From positions 3,735,501 to 3,799,500 of the forward strand of contig NC_066316.1 in the NCBI RefSeq assembly GCF_022539315.1: a stretch of 64,000 bases of DNA. Reading direction: 5' to 3'. Shown in pieces: positions 28,101 through 41,496 of this stretch (the first letter of the stretch is position 1; each line of letters begins with the position of its first letter). Made by a program: the position numbers and the translations under genes. This DNA is from Serinus canaria (taxonomy: Eukaryota; Chordata; Aves; Passeriformes; Fringillidae). The notes beneath the pieces were generated by a model. The model had not been told where the DNA came from. It searched no databases and worked only from the letters and a program-made list of their open reading frames with translations.

Positions 28101-31100
28101 ACTGAGTCTATCAAATTCTTTAAATGATTTGAGAATATTTACTGGCAGGTGCCAGCACATCACCGTTTTTCACTCCTTTTCCTTCACTGTTGCTCCCATC
28201 CTAATGGACCCTTCCCAGAACCCTCCTGGGAATCCATCAGAGACCTGTCCTCTCCTGCCAAGACTAGCCCAGGAAACAGTGGCTGAAATAAGGTAAGAGA
28301 CATCACACCAAGAAAATGGCTCATTAATGACAATGCTCAGCACAAAACAGGCACCAAAGATCCCTCCTGAAAGAGGGGATCTGTGTCTGACAATGTGTAT
28401 CTGACTGTAGGGAGAGCAAAAAATAGCACAGTTTAAGGAAGGACACACAGTGAGGCTCCCAGGGGCACTTCTAGCCAAGCAGGAATCTTTCCCTGGGAGT
28501 CTGCAAAAGCCATTCTTTGTCTCACCTGCTGCCCAATTTACTGTGCTCTGTACAGGTCACAAGAAGCCAGCTCAGAATGTTCAGGTACAATAGAACACCA
28601 CTCTCAACCCCCAGCCTCCAAAGCAAGGCAGGCTCCACACTGCCACGGACACCTTCAGAGCAGGGGACTCGGAGCAGGCTCTGTCCCTTCTGTAAAGTTT
28701 CAAGGGCATTCCCTTCCTCCCAAAGAAGGCTGCCTGAGCAGACGACTGCACCACTTTGGAGCACCTTTCCCACTCTGCAGGCTGTGAGCCCTTAGTCCAG
28801 AGCATCCACCAAAGTCATATGCATTTTGAAACACAGTGACTCTGCAGCCTTGGCCAAGAGTTCCAGCTGCATTCCCCAAGCGTTGTGCTCACTGTGCTAA
28901 AAAGCACCTGCAAAGCAGTTCTTTCTGGTATTTACTTTGTAAAATTAAAGTACAGGGAGGGAAAAAAAATAGAAATCAGTATCTTTCTGCTACCCCTTAG
29001 TTTGCATAAGCAGTCAATGGTAAATGTCAAATGGCAGCAGTGCATTAGAAAAGGATCACACTGAAAAATTCCGTCTTCAAGGCCAGATCCCAAACCCCTC
29101 ACCAGCCTCAAAACTGCTCCAGTTTCACACACAACATCCTACATTAGGAGCATGTACACTAATGCCTAATTTAGCCATCACAACTCCAGGAGTGTGGGAG
29201 TCGGGGAGACTCCAACAGCACATATGCAGAGAGCTCTCTCGATGCTGAATTTTAGGAAATGCTCCCCTGCTTCAGACAGCTCTGCCCAGGTTCAAAGGAA
29301 GGAACATGGAATACGTGAGATCCAAGCTCATTAGAGGAGCAGGTGGGGATGTCTGCAGCTGAATAAGCAGGTTGCTTTGGGAATAACTTGAAACAGATGT
29401 CCTTAGTGCTCCCGGAACATTTGCTGCAAATAAATTGCAAGTTCAGGGTTTAAGGCTGAGCCTGTCATTTATCTCTTTAGCAACTCCTCTTCTGTTTTCT
29501 TCTGCCTCTTTCTTTCAGAGCAGAAAATCTCTTCTGTAATAAGATAACTTTAGAAGCTAGAGAGCAAAATCTGCTTTTTGATTGAGCAAGGGAAATGAAG
29601 GACTCCCTGCTAGATGAGCTTTACTGATATTTCAGGTAGAGAATACTGGGAGATGCCCTGCACATCGTCCAGGACAGACACACACATTCAAACAACATCA
29701 AAGCTCACTGAAGAAAACCATCAACTAGACTTTATTAGGGAATTTCCCTTCAAGATATTTTCCCAAAAACATTCATTGTTCAGGCTGGGAAGTTGAGGTT
29801 TTACATATGTTAAGTTTACCCTGCAAACTGTTATTTCAGCACAGCGATGCATTCAATCATATCAAATTTCTGAAAGAGATGAGGGACACTCATGTATGAC
29901 CCCATACCCAAATCCTGGAAAATATTCACTCTGGACTAGAACCATATTTGCCAAAAGATTACTTAAAGTACATGTTAAGGACACTTGATTCCCCTTCATT
30001 CAGGAACATTTTGCTTTGAAAGACCGAAGCACACAGCATTTCACAGAGGCAGTGTTCTGGGAGCTCTGTTTGGAGACACCCCAGCCTCTGCCAGAAAGGA
30101 GCTACTGATCATCACAAAGCCCCTTTCACTTCCCATCTAGAAGGTGCCATTGAGATCCATTCAGGTTTAGCAACCAGGCAAGGCCCAGAACATATTTAAA
30201 AAACATTACACAGATAACGAACAAGGGACTAAAACAAGCAACAGCTTCTAACTCTTACTAGCACAGAAAATGGGACTTACAAGTCTCCTGCCTTAACCCA
30301 CAGCGATGTGTCTCTTTTGCCCGTGCTGCTGGGACAACCTTTCCTGTGTGCAAGTCTCTTAGTAATGCGCCTAACTCAAAACTGTGCAAAAGAAACTTCC
30401 AAAAATCTGCACAGAGGATTAGCTCAAGTCTCAAGACAAACAGGCAATAATTCACCCACTCCATCAGCACTACCAGAAGTTAGCATAAAATAAATTCCAT
30501 GGGAGTTCCCAAAAATGTCAGATGACAATAATACCTTAGTGAGGCAGAGCATATTTTATGCATCCTGTTCATTAGCTGAAAAGCCTGTCTGCATGACTGT
30601 TTTTTCTCATTTGAATTAATCACACTGTATATTAAGAAGAGACCCACTGAGCTCTTTGATACATAAAGTATTTAAAAGATGTTATTAAAAAAGTTATTTT
30701 GGAAAATTGCAATTACACCTCTATGTGTACATTTGCATTTATTGCTTCTCTTCCTGTCAGCCTGCATCAAACAGGAGACACATTGAGTGTTTCCACAGCC
30801 AGAGGTTTGGAGCCATGCTAGAGATGTTTCCAGGGAAGTAACAGTATTACAGTATTATCCTGGTGAAAGGCTACACATCTTCCAACATGTATTTCACACT
30901 AAGTGTATAGAGTACCTCATCTTCCATCTACACCCCAGTTCCAAACTCAGGAACCCAGAAAATCCAAGCTCAGCCCGGTCCATTAAGTAGAGCCAACAAC
31001 CTGCTGTGCACAGAAGCTCCTCTATGTGCAACATCTCAGTTAGTCTGGAGCTTTAAATATTTCAAAAAGCCCTTTGCAAGGCAACAAATCCATCAGTCCA

Positions 31101-34100
31101 CCAATGTACATCCCCTTATGTGAATTAACTGTCTTACCTAAAAGGAACTTCCACTTTTTGCTTTGGCCTTTACAGGCAGACAATTTTTCTAGCTTGAGAT
31201 TCTCTTCCAACTGATACAATAAATGCAGCCACTGCCAGTTTATCTCCACTTACTCTAGCATCAGGCAGCTCTTCTCCCTTCCTGATGTTCACCCCTAAAC
31301 TATCCATAGACAACAGCCTGAAACATCCAGCCAGCCCTTAAAGTGATACTTGGGCACTGATTTTTGTGTACAGGACAAGCATAATTTCTGCATATAGGGC
31401 TATCACCCTGCTACCATAATTAAAAGCAGGAGAATAGCAAAGTTTTAATTCCAGACCTCTAAAAAGTCTCATGGAATTTGTGAATCACAGCAGCAAACAG
31501 GTTTCACTCAGACCCCCATGGACAGCGTTGGCAAAGGCTGACACAAGGGCAGCAGCTCCAAGTGCTAAATGGATAAAGTGGCATCCCCAGCAGAATTTTT
31601 CTTCATTCATTATCAATGCATTTTTAGAGTCACCACATAACCCTGCCCACCCTTCCCCAGAGGGATATGGGTATCGAGTCATTCGTCAGCAGAATATTGT
31701 CACATTTTACAATATCACCCTTAAGTACACGAGCTCTCCACAGGACAGTGCTGGAGGTTATTGATTCTGAACCACTGACACAGCAGACAGCATCCCCTCA
31801 GCAGGAGAGATGCCCAAGGTCAAATGCCTTCTTAAAATACACATTTGGCTACAGGAGTTTCATTAAGTCCAATAAACCATCAGGTATTGACTGGTGGCAC
31901 TATTTATAAATAATCAGCCTGTGCAGTGCTGACCCCTTTTTTATTTAATGAAATTTGCTTCCTCTTGTCAGTGTCAGGTACTTTGAGTCGGCAAAACGCT
32001 GTGACCTCTCCTAGGCTAAAAATGAAACTGTGTGTGAAGACTGTCATAAAAGCCCAACAGCAGCTCCCGGAAATAGCATGTATCCATTTAGGCAATATAA
32101 ACAAGATGTCAAGTCTTTAGGAGCGTGAGCTGTTGAAGCAAGCACCAAACCCTCCCTAGACATTTGCATACCACAGACAGGGAGTGAGGGAGCTCTTTCA
32201 TTCAGCCTTCTTTAAATAAATAATATATTATGCAGAAGCAAAATTTGTGTTATTGCAGCAGTAACAGCAACTCATTCTGAATAAAGGCATCCAGGAATTA
32301 AAGCGCTCGCTCTTTGTGCATTTCCTAAAGGGAAAGAATTTCCTAAAGGCAGGATTGCCTATAGAGGAGCTGTGATGTCCCACAGCACTGTGGGCCCAGC
32401 CAGGGAAGGGCGGGGCAGGGCCCCAGCAAAGCCTCCCTTCTCAGAAGTCCAGTTTAGGACCAGCATCCTGCTCTGCTCAAGCCCCTACACTCCCTTAGTT
32501 CAGCATTGCTTCCGCCTCCTTAGCCCAGACCTAAGGAGGGAGGAGCTTTATCCACCACAGGCTGGCAAAACCTCATTTTGAGTCAATGATCCTTTATTTC
32601 CCAATGAAATTTCCTTACTCCTATTCTTTATACTACAGTGACAGAAGCAGTAATCCCTTTTCCTCTTTCTGAGGTAGTTTGGACACCTGACCTTTAAATT
32701 TTCAGGTAGGGGTGGGGAAATCACCAAAAAAAAATCCAGGAAACATAAGCTCATCCCTTCAGGCCATTCTATATTTTGCAGTTCCCTGGTGTGCTATGTT
32801 TCTAATTGCTGTGGTCAGAATACATGCAGGAGAGGGAGCTGCTGTTTTACAGAACAGCCTTTCCTACCCAGGTGTGAAGTGTGGGACGTCAGCTGACCGG
32901 GAGAGGAGCTGTCGGGGTTAAACACAGCACCCAGACTGTTCTCTCCCCAAGGCCCAGCCTTGCTGTACTCGCCCTGGAAGCTGCCAGGGTTTGTTTCCAT
33001 GCACACCCCCCATTCTCACAGCAAGGGGTGCATTCCTGGTGGGTGGGTGTGTACACATTTGTAGTCACTACATCGCATGGGGACATTCTGATTTGCAAGT
33101 GAGCAGCGTTCAGTCACACCACACTGTAACGAATATGGGGCATGGGGAGATAAGGAGTTATTACAAGGCAGGATTAAACCCTTCAGTTGATCTGTATTGA
33201 TTTTCTTTGTGCCGTACTGCCTGCCTGATCATACATCTCCCCATTCCCATCCCGCTGCTGGGCAGGAGGGGGCACGGCTCAGCCAAGCCCGCAGAGTCTG
33301 GCACAGATCCATGGAGCAGAGGAAAAGCCGCCGGCATCCTTGAGTGGTTACAAATTACAGACCTCTCACCAGGGGACCGGGCTGGAGCCAGGATCCAGCT
33401 CTGAGCGTGCCAAAGCCAAGTACAGCTAAATTACACTCCCAGCGGCTCAGCCAAGCAGCCGCTGTGGCAGACACAGCTCCGTGCCCGGGGCCACCGTGCC
33501 CATCCACCCACAGCACCCCAGGCATGGAGGGGCCAAACTGTTCCCTGGCTGTCACACTTAGCCCAGGTTTAGCCCTGTCCACGTGGAACAACCAAAATCC
33601 CCTCGGGGAAAGGCAGACAAGAGTTGCACAGTGGGAGTGCTGAGGGAGAGCTCCCGCTCCTGCACGCTCAGCAGCCACGGGTGCTGCAGTGCTGCCTTTG
33701 CTGCTGCACCAGCACAGAGCTCCCTTTTCTTCCAGCCCAGACTGACCCAGGAGCAACTGCTATGTGACCAAACAGTTCCCACTCCTCCCTGCTGACCGGG
33801 AAGCAGCAGATTATTGAAAAGCAGGAATTATTTTCAGCCTTGTTAGCATTTGACAAGCATCATTTCAACCCTAACATTATAGGTGTTTAATAGGGCCATA
33901 CTGAAAGTCTTTGAACCTTGCAATCAATACAGCTGAGCCGCTGCACAAAATTTACAATTGATCTGTGTTTCACTTCATTAAATGTTAGTTTTACAAGCTT
34001 TGAAGATAGGCCTGCTTAAAATTGTTTAACAGCCTGTGGCTGAACCACCAGCTCCAAATGGCCACGCAGCACTGGCTGAAGGCTAACCCCACTAGTCAGT

Positions 34101-37100
34101 GATCTCTTGCCCTACAACAGTATCAAACTCACTTTTAACAACCTGTAACATGCTCAGCAACATTCCTTTGAGCCCAAAGAACACTGACACAAACCACTTA
34201 GAGAAACAGAGAGCACAGACAATAAAACTGAAACCCTGGGCCCACCTTCTTTGAACACCCATCTCAGATGTGGCTGAGCTGCCCACCCTACAAGCCCCAA
34301 GGAGAGACTCTTGAAAATTCTTCAAATACTAATTTTTTGAACATACCAGCTCCCCTGGAGCAAGCAGGCACATGTTGTTAGTCACTTGGAGACCACACAA
34401 TTCTCAGGTGGACTAAGCCACACAGATTTTCAGCAATAATAAAGTGCACACCCAGCAAATTAATTATCAAATCTGCTTTCTGGCTTCCCTTCCTTGATCC
34501 ACTGAGTTAATAGTGAAACACAAAACCTTGATTCCTGCTACACCAGGATGGCTGAGAGGATCTATCAAGCCCTTACTCCACAGGCAATACTCTGCGTGGG
34601 ATAAATTATGAGGTCTGATAGCAAACCATCACTCTGCTACCACTACTAACACACAGTGTTACTTATCTTCTAGACAAGTGTAATATTTTAGTGCAAATGG
34701 GTTTATGTACTGGTATTTCCTCATTTCTATGGCCTTGCCTCGCCAGCCTCTATATTTTCACTTCCACAGCCAACAGCTAGTAATGGAGAAAAATACTGTA
34801 CATTCATTACAGATGAAAACAAAAAAAAATTCCACATCCATTATTTCTTTATGCTCTGGTTAAAGGTTATGCTTTCCTCTCCATTCCTGTCTCCTGCAAT
34901 TTTTTAAGCCCTTTGCCAGGGTAATGCTTGGAGTAGGTAAAAATCTATTTACACAAACAAGTGATATATCGTACAAACCACCAGATAAGAATCAGCATTC
35001 CTGAAAATTAAAACATATATATAATATACACACATCTCAGTAGCTGAGGAACTTTGTCACCTACCACGTGCAGACAGGCTGGGGCCTCCTTTCTTCTCCT
35101 GCCATCTGGAGCTGCTTCTGGAATCGCTGCTCGGCTCCTTTGGAAATGGCCACTCACGGCTGTGCTGAGGGCTGCTGTGACAGTCCTGCCCCACGCCTGG
35201 GAGCCTGCTCCCCTCAGAGGGAACACTCCTGCTCGGCAATGGGTCTCAGAGGATCAGGACACATTTACAGCCCCAATAATCAACTCCCCCATTCACCAAA
35301 TAATTGGATATGGCAAAAGCACAGAAAACATTTTTGCATTGGTACTACACATGACAGACCAGAATCTCCCAGATGCCACTAGTGAGATGTTACGCTTCAG
35401 CAATTACTCATTCCCCTGCCAAGAAATGGGAAACTCCTTTGGTTGCCAGGAGCTCTGTGGCCAGGAGGGAGACACACATACAAAGTGATCAAAACCACCC
35501 CTGTAACACATCCCAGGGAGGTTCACAGCACCCACTGCAGCAAAGGAATTCAGAGAATTCTCCTTTGTGCATTATTTCTCTCCCTCATCCACCCCTTTGC
35601 TTTGGGCCATGCTGACAGCAGAGGCTGGGAAGTGGAATGCTGGACTTGGAGCTAAAGCATTGCAAAATGCAATGTTTATTGTCACTGTCTGCAGGAGAAA
35701 AGCTGTTTCTCTGACATTTCTACACAAAACAAACACACTCCGATGGGATAAAAGGAGCGGGGAGCTGCTCCAGCCACAGTCCAGCATGACTCCACAAGGC
35801 CCAGCAGCCTCTGCCATCTTGCCTGGCACCGCCACTAAACCAACTCCAGACCCAAGGCAGGAAAGGAGAAGAACTGAAATCAGCTCTCAGCTGCTAAGTT
35901 TTATTCCTCTGAGCATTGACAAAACCCAGATGGTCTTTTCTCTGAGTGAAGACCATTTTGCACCTGGAAAACTCCAGTTGGGAAGAGAAACCAGAAGGCA
36001 AAGGGGAGAAATCTGCTCATGAAAGCACTTTGCTTTGCAAACAGAGCTGTACCCCTCTAATCAGCAGCAAATGTTCCTGTGCACAGCAGGAATATCTGCA
36101 AAGCAAACCTGTCTCTCAAAAGAGATGAAGGCATTTCTTCATGTCAATAAATATTTCCCATTGATGCAAACAAAAAAAACCCAAACAGACACCTGTTGGA
36201 AGGTTTAAAATTGAGGGAAAATATGTTAATAAATGGTGTTAATGAGGCTGTTTGGGATCTACCTTTCTTTTCTGAAATCATGTGAAGGATTGAGGGGCCG
36301 AAGTCAGCAGCAGATTGGAGGGACCTTCCCTCAGGAGAAGAGTTCAAACATGAGCAATGCTCCCAAGCAAAGGCCACCAAGCATTCCCAGATGCCTTCCA
36401 GTAGTAACACAGAAAATAACACTACATATTAACATAAACACTAAGCTAAGACCAAATAAAATAACTCTGTTTTTCAGGCCCAGGCTCCACACACCCAGAG
36501 TAAACCCCACACAGAGTTACCCCTCTCTACCAACTTGCAAGGTGAAATTGATTTTTAATCCTTTTTAATCACTACCTGTGACAATTCCCGTGTAATTTAC
36601 CCACTCCTCAGGAAATCACAAAAGACACACCAAAACAAGAATAGAAATTGCATTGTTTTGAGGTAATTTTCCAGTCATTTGTACCCATGAAATCCCAGTT
36701 AACAGGACTGCCTGTGTAAAGCAGCAATAGAAATGTGAAGGGATTTGGGCCTTTTTTTTTAAGTGACTGTCTGGTAAACCAGCATTAATTTTCTGGTGGG
36801 TTGGAATACTGTAAGGATCACTCAAGTAATAGAAAACAGAATAAAAACTTGGGTTTGTGAGCAGTTATAGCTCAGCACTGCAGTCATTTTTGATGCCCTT
36901 TGGACTTCTTCATGTATCTGAAAAGAATGAGAACTCACAGGACACATCTGAGCAGAGAGTCACTTTGGTTACACAGCTCTCTTCTAATACCATCCCTTAA
37001 TTGATGTAATTTCAGCTCCTCTTGTTCAGGCCACTGGAATTTTGAGGTTAGTAATATGCAAAATAGGAACTAAAAATGTGGTTAATAGACAGTTTAGCCC

Positions 37101-37457
37101 AAAACCTTTTTGGGAGCATATTTCTTCTCCTGAAAGAAAAAGAAAAAAGCCTGCCTAATATTTCCTCTCCAACCAAACAAATAGCATGGGGTAATTAGAT
37201 TAAACATCTTTCCCTCTTGCAATCACTCTGATTTATGGACTGTTTATAAATCTTCTAAAAAGCAGCAAATATGACTTAGAACCCATTTTTTTAATAACAA
37301 GCATTCAGAGAGTTTTCCTCAGTCTGTGACATCAACAGCTCCTGAGTTACCCACAGGCATAGGTGGAGGCAAAATTTATTTATGTAGATTCCAGCCCAGC
37401 CCAAGAAAAGCTCTCTCCCTCTATGTCACAAAGGACTGGAAATCTCCAAATTCCACC
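16101..37457. other. Intergenic sequence, no gene seen
   Basis: Over 21 kb without a recognisable gene or large repeat. Isolated exon-like segments on the plus strand at 22835-22909 and 28219-28292 are discussed as findings. The CpG-enriched block at 33240-33700 is the only compositional standout. The position on the 3' side of CCDC85A fits the gene desert known there in mammals. Confidence 0.7.
33240..33700. promoter_or_regulatory. CpG-enriched GC-rich block, possible regulatory element
   Basis: I count about 17 CpG dinucleotides in roughly 450 bp, against very few in the flanking kilobases, and GC content near 60%. Sites include GCCGCCGGC, AGCGGC and CCCGGGG. Observed/expected is probably below the usual island cut-off. 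No gene is recognised on either side; it could be an orphan CpG element, an lncRNA promoter or a GC-rich enhancer. Confidence 0.35.
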
Positions 37458-37479
37458 TTTTTTTTTTTTTTTTTTTTTT
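37458..37479 (+). repeat. Poly(T) run of 22
   Basis: Uninterrupted T homopolymer about 75 bp before the minisatellite. It could be the A-tail of a decayed minus-strand retroposed copy, but no recognisable body adjoins it. Confidence 0.9.
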
Positions 37480-37552
37480 CCATCCAGACTCTCCCAGACC
37501 AGTATTTTCTGTATTTATAGCAAGTACCTGTGCTGGGGGTGAAGGCGCGGTC

Positions 37553-38050
37553 CTGTGAGGGGAGAACGGAGGGAAGATGGCGGAGACGGAGCTGTGAGGG
37601 GAGAGAGGGGAATTGTGAGGGGAGAACGGGATCATGAGGGGAGAGAATTGTGAGGGGAGATGGCAGAGATGGGGCTGTGAGGGGAGAATGGGGCCGTGAG
37701 GGGAGAATGGGGCCATGAGGGAAAAACTGAGCTGTGAGGAAAGAGACAGAGAGAGAGAGAGGAGTTATGAGGGGAGAATGGCACTGTGAGGGGAGCGAGG
37801 GTAGTTGTGAGGGGTGATGGCGCTGTGAGGGGAGAGAGAGGAGTTGTGAGGAGCAAGGGGGGAGCTACGAGATAAACGAGGCCATTGAGGGGAAAATGGG
37901 GCTGTCTCCTGAGGAGACAGGAGTAGTTATGAGGGAAGAATGGGGCTGTGAGGGGGAAGAGAAGGGCTGTGAGGGGGAGAGAGGAGAGAGGATGGGAGCT
38001 GTGAGGGGAGATGAGGCGGGAAGGGCTCTGAGGGGCTGTGAGAGGGAGGC
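37553..38050 (+). repeat. Purine-rich degenerate minisatellite
   Basis: About 500 bp of imperfect tandem repeats built on CTGTGAGGGGAGAATGGGGC-like units of roughly 19-24 bp. The best adjacent copies are at about 37675-37715. Spacers vary (GAGAGAGAG runs, an inverted CTGTCTCCTGAGGAGACAG at about 37901-37921). The plus strand is strongly G/A-rich and the minus strand C/T-rich, so the long minus-strand frames here are by-products of the repeat. It lies between a 22-T run and a CpG-rich patch. Confidence 0.88.
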
Positions 38051-38190
38051 GCTGCTCCCGCCAATTCCCGCTGTCCCGGCGGCATCATGTGAAAAGCCCA
38101 CTGTCAACACCAGCTCCGGGGAGCTGAGGGGACAGAAACACCCCCTGCAACGCCTGCCATGATCCCAGCAAGTGGATCCTGGGACGCGGC
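38030..38190. promoter_or_regulatory. CpG-rich patch after the minisatellite
   Basis: GAGGCGCTGCTCCCGCC, CCCGGCGGC and GGACGCGGC give a local CpG cluster directly after the purine repeat. No ORF or promoter motif is recognised. It might be the unique flank of the GC-rich repeat. Confidence 0.3.
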
Positions 38191-39004
38191 AGGACCAAGC
38201 CCTGGGTATTTTCCTCAACCAGGCGAGCACATTTCCAACTGAGACCTCAGCATCAATGAATTAATCAAGATCCAAGATAAAACCTTATCAGCATCAGCCT
38301 GATAAGGGCACTGATCACTGGCTGCCTCTTCTCTCCATTGTTCCTTTTTCCTGCTAAGGCAGGGGAAAAGTCAAGCTGGCTGACACATGGAACTATTCTC
38401 TGAGAAAAGAGAAGGCAGCTTCAAAAGTGCCGAGGGAAAGCAGCTGGGAAAGCTTCAAGTTATCCATTTTTCATTTATTTGCATTTTTTAAACCAACTGC
38501 TCATTTTTACACCTGAAAATGCCTCCGAAGTGCCTTTAGAGCAGCACATTCATTGCTCTCTGCTGGCACACACTTGCCTTCCCATCCAGCTCAGTTTTCC
38601 ATCAGCACTCACAGAAACATTCTCCTGGACACAGTCAAGTTATTACTTAAGCACATATGGATTATGGATGCTCTGCATGGATATTACTGCACTTTCCATT
38701 CTGTCAGGGTACCAACACAACTTCTTTCCTGCCTCTTTGGCTCTGTTTGTCCATGGCTACACATGCAGATAACCAACTCCAAGACAGCCCACACGTGCTG
38801 GAATGGCACAGGAGGAAAATGAAACTTCCAGTTCACGTTTAGCAGCATAAAGTAAGAGTACCCAAGCAATACATCCAACCCCCAAAATGCTCAGCACAAA
38901 ACTCTGAAATCTCTAGTGAGAAGCCAAAGAGATGCTGCAAAAGGGCCACAACAGGCTTAAAAATAAAAACCGAAAGGAAGCGTGAAAATCATGCCAGAAA
39001 GGAA

Positions 39005-39040
39005 GGAAAAAAACAAACAACCAAACCCAAAACCCCAAAG
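39005..39040 (+). repeat. A/C-rich low-complexity tract
   Basis: Runs of AAAACAAACAACCAAACCC type. No element body is recognisable beside it. Confidence 0.6.
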
Positions 39041-41440
39041 TTTTAACATCAGAGCATACAAGAATGCTTGTAAGGAAGGCTTTAAACTGAGTTTCATAAT
39101 TTGTTGTGATTGAAGAAAAGGCCTTATTCATGACATCACTGATCCTGCACCTAATTGTATGCACATGTTGGGCTCCAGCCTGAAGCAATGGGTTAATTCT
39201 CCAATTATTTCACAGGATTAGAACTACTTTTTTTTTTTCCCCAGGAAACGTAGTGTAATTGTGAAGCCCATCAAGATGTGCTATTTCATAATTAATTCTA
39301 AATAAAAAGTGAATTCTCTCCCTTGTCTAAATAGTTTGCTTTGGCTCAGCTAGGAGCAGCAATTAGCAGGACAGCCTCCCTGAACATTTTTGATCTGCTA
39401 CAGGGTTTCCTGCTGTGGATCAGAGGAACAAACCTGATTTCACACAATCCAAGGGGTTTATGTTGGCTGGATGTGCTGTAATTAAAATGATCTTTTTTTC
39501 CCCAAGGGCTTTGTTCATCTGCTTGTGCTTTCTCACAGAGAGGCATTCATGTAGCTAATTTGGCACTTCTGTTGATTTACACTTCTGCTCTTTACCAGCT
39601 CCCTTTGTAGCATTCACTGTTTGTAGTTTGGTGCAGAAACTGGGACCTGTTGTCACTGGTGTTATAGGTCTGGTTTATTACCAGGAGTAGAGGAACGGTT
39701 CCCATGGAAACATTCCCATCTTTCATGGTATGCTTTTCCTGGGATTCTCAAGGTTGGGTAGGGTGGGCTCTGGGCCTTCCTAAATGGGAGCCTGCAGCAG
39801 TCTGTGGAGACTTCCCCTTCAGCAGGGGGAGGAAAAAACTGTATTTTCAGACTGTGTATTTCCTCTCTTATGAAGCCCAATGCCTGTGAAAACAGAGCAG
39901 CCCCACACCATTGACTGATGTTCAGGTCGATCCCACCGCTCTGACAACAAACTAGATCCTGTGTGGAAAGGCCACCTCCAAACCCAAGAGAACATTTGCC
40001 TTTCACTCTGACCTTTACACTTAAGCTGTGAGTGAAGCTGTGGTTTTACAGGGCTCAGCACATTGGCCTGAGCCAGGAGGGCCCTCCCTCTGTCACAGCA
40101 GGCACTTCCCAAGCTTCTTGGAAAAGAACTCCAAACATGCCATCAAACCCCTCCTGCTCCACAGTGGAGGTGGTCAGGCCTGGGAATGCCACTGCTCACA
40201 AGCCAACCTGAGCCCCTGGCACTGACCAAGAGTGATGAGAAAACTTAAGTCACCTGTGAAAGGATTAAACCACCTTCTCCCTCCCTCAGTGCTTGCCACG
40301 CACAGGTGAGCTCATTGCAAATTAATTGTCCCACCTAAACCAGCACAGGATTCACCTGCAGCAGCCTGGATCCTGGCAGGGCAGGAACCCATCCCCATCC
40401 CTTTGTACTCTTGCTTTCCAGAAGCTGGCAATGGGCTCCCAGTGTTATTTTTCCCTTTATTTTTTTTTTAATCTGCAGCCTCACAAATTATTTTTTTTAA
40501 TCTATTTCAACCTATACACAGTAGTGGGGGGAAAAAAAATCCAAAGAAACTTCAAACTTCAGGGCCACAGCCAGTGCTTTGAAGAGATCATTATAACTAG
40601 TTTTTATTCAAGAGGAGACTAATTATCATATTCTAACAAACTTATTAAATAATTCAGTATTATTTTGGCAGGTCCTTGTGAACCAGGTGTTTAGGAAGCA
40701 GCTTCAGACAGAAACATGTGACACAGTCTCTGGGGTGCTTCCCCACAAGCCAGTAGCATGAGGAGAGCCACTAATGCTTGGCCTAGGCTGGAGCTCCCCA
40801 GAGCCTCCAGCAAAGCCCTCATATCAGTATCACAGGACTCTGTGCTTTTACTTATTTCCATCATCCCCATCAATATTTCTCAATTTTAGAATTACTCACA
40901 CAAAACTGTCTGAGCTGTCACAGTTAAGAAAGATTCAAGTAAGGTTTCTGTCTCTGGTCTGTTATCTTAAGCTTCTAAAACAGTCATATTTTTATTTATG
41001 TAAGAGTATTCTAAAGTTCATTTTCCTTCACACTACCATCTCTGCTTTGCTTGACTCCTACCAATCCCACATAGTCTTGCTAAGCCTTCCCCTCCTCTGA
41101 CCTTCCACACACTGAAAATCTCAACCATGCCATGCTATTTCTGGGATTAAAAAAAAAAAACCAAAACAGGAGGAGCCTGGAGCCACCAAGCAGGAGGGGA
41201 AGGAGCTGTTTCTTGAAGAAAAGAGTGAGTCCAAGCAGGACCATTCCTCCTTTGGCAGTTCCCCTTCCCCCTCACTCCCAGTACTGCACACGTCAGACCT
41301 GAGTTGCCAGTTCTGGCAAACACCTCCCAATCCTCTCCTTCATGTGCTAGAAAGTCCCACAGCCACAAATCAGCCCAGCAAACCCCTTCTTGCTACATGA
41401 TGAATTAATGCAGAGCTGCTTTCAAGTCAGCTGTTCTTAC

Positions 41441-41496
41441 CTTGGATGACCAGTTTGGTGCTGGTTTGGGGACATTCATGGCTGCTTCACCTGAGC
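41441..41496 (-). other. Second exon-like 56-nt segment downstream of CCDC85A
   Basis: On the minus strand it is preceded by CACTTGTGTTTTCCAG and followed by TCCAAG|GTAAGA, a near-perfect donor. Two bases complete the codon left by 42627-42682, then 18 codons (SGEAAMNVPKPAPNWSSK) end in phase 0. The peptide is not recognised, and no further partner exon was found. Confidence 0.25.

Noticed and set aside
31139..31219. Minus-strand open segment between GTATCAG and TTTTAG|GTAAGA
   Set aside because: The acceptor is weak, the peptide is unknown and there is no neighbouring exon in phase; best treated as chance.
37426..38230. Three overlapping minus-strand frames with repeated PFSPH/PLTAP-like peptides
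   Set aside because: They are translations of the purine-rich minisatellite, whose C/T-rich strand lacks stop codons. The repeat unit is not a multiple of three and the peptide is not periodic.
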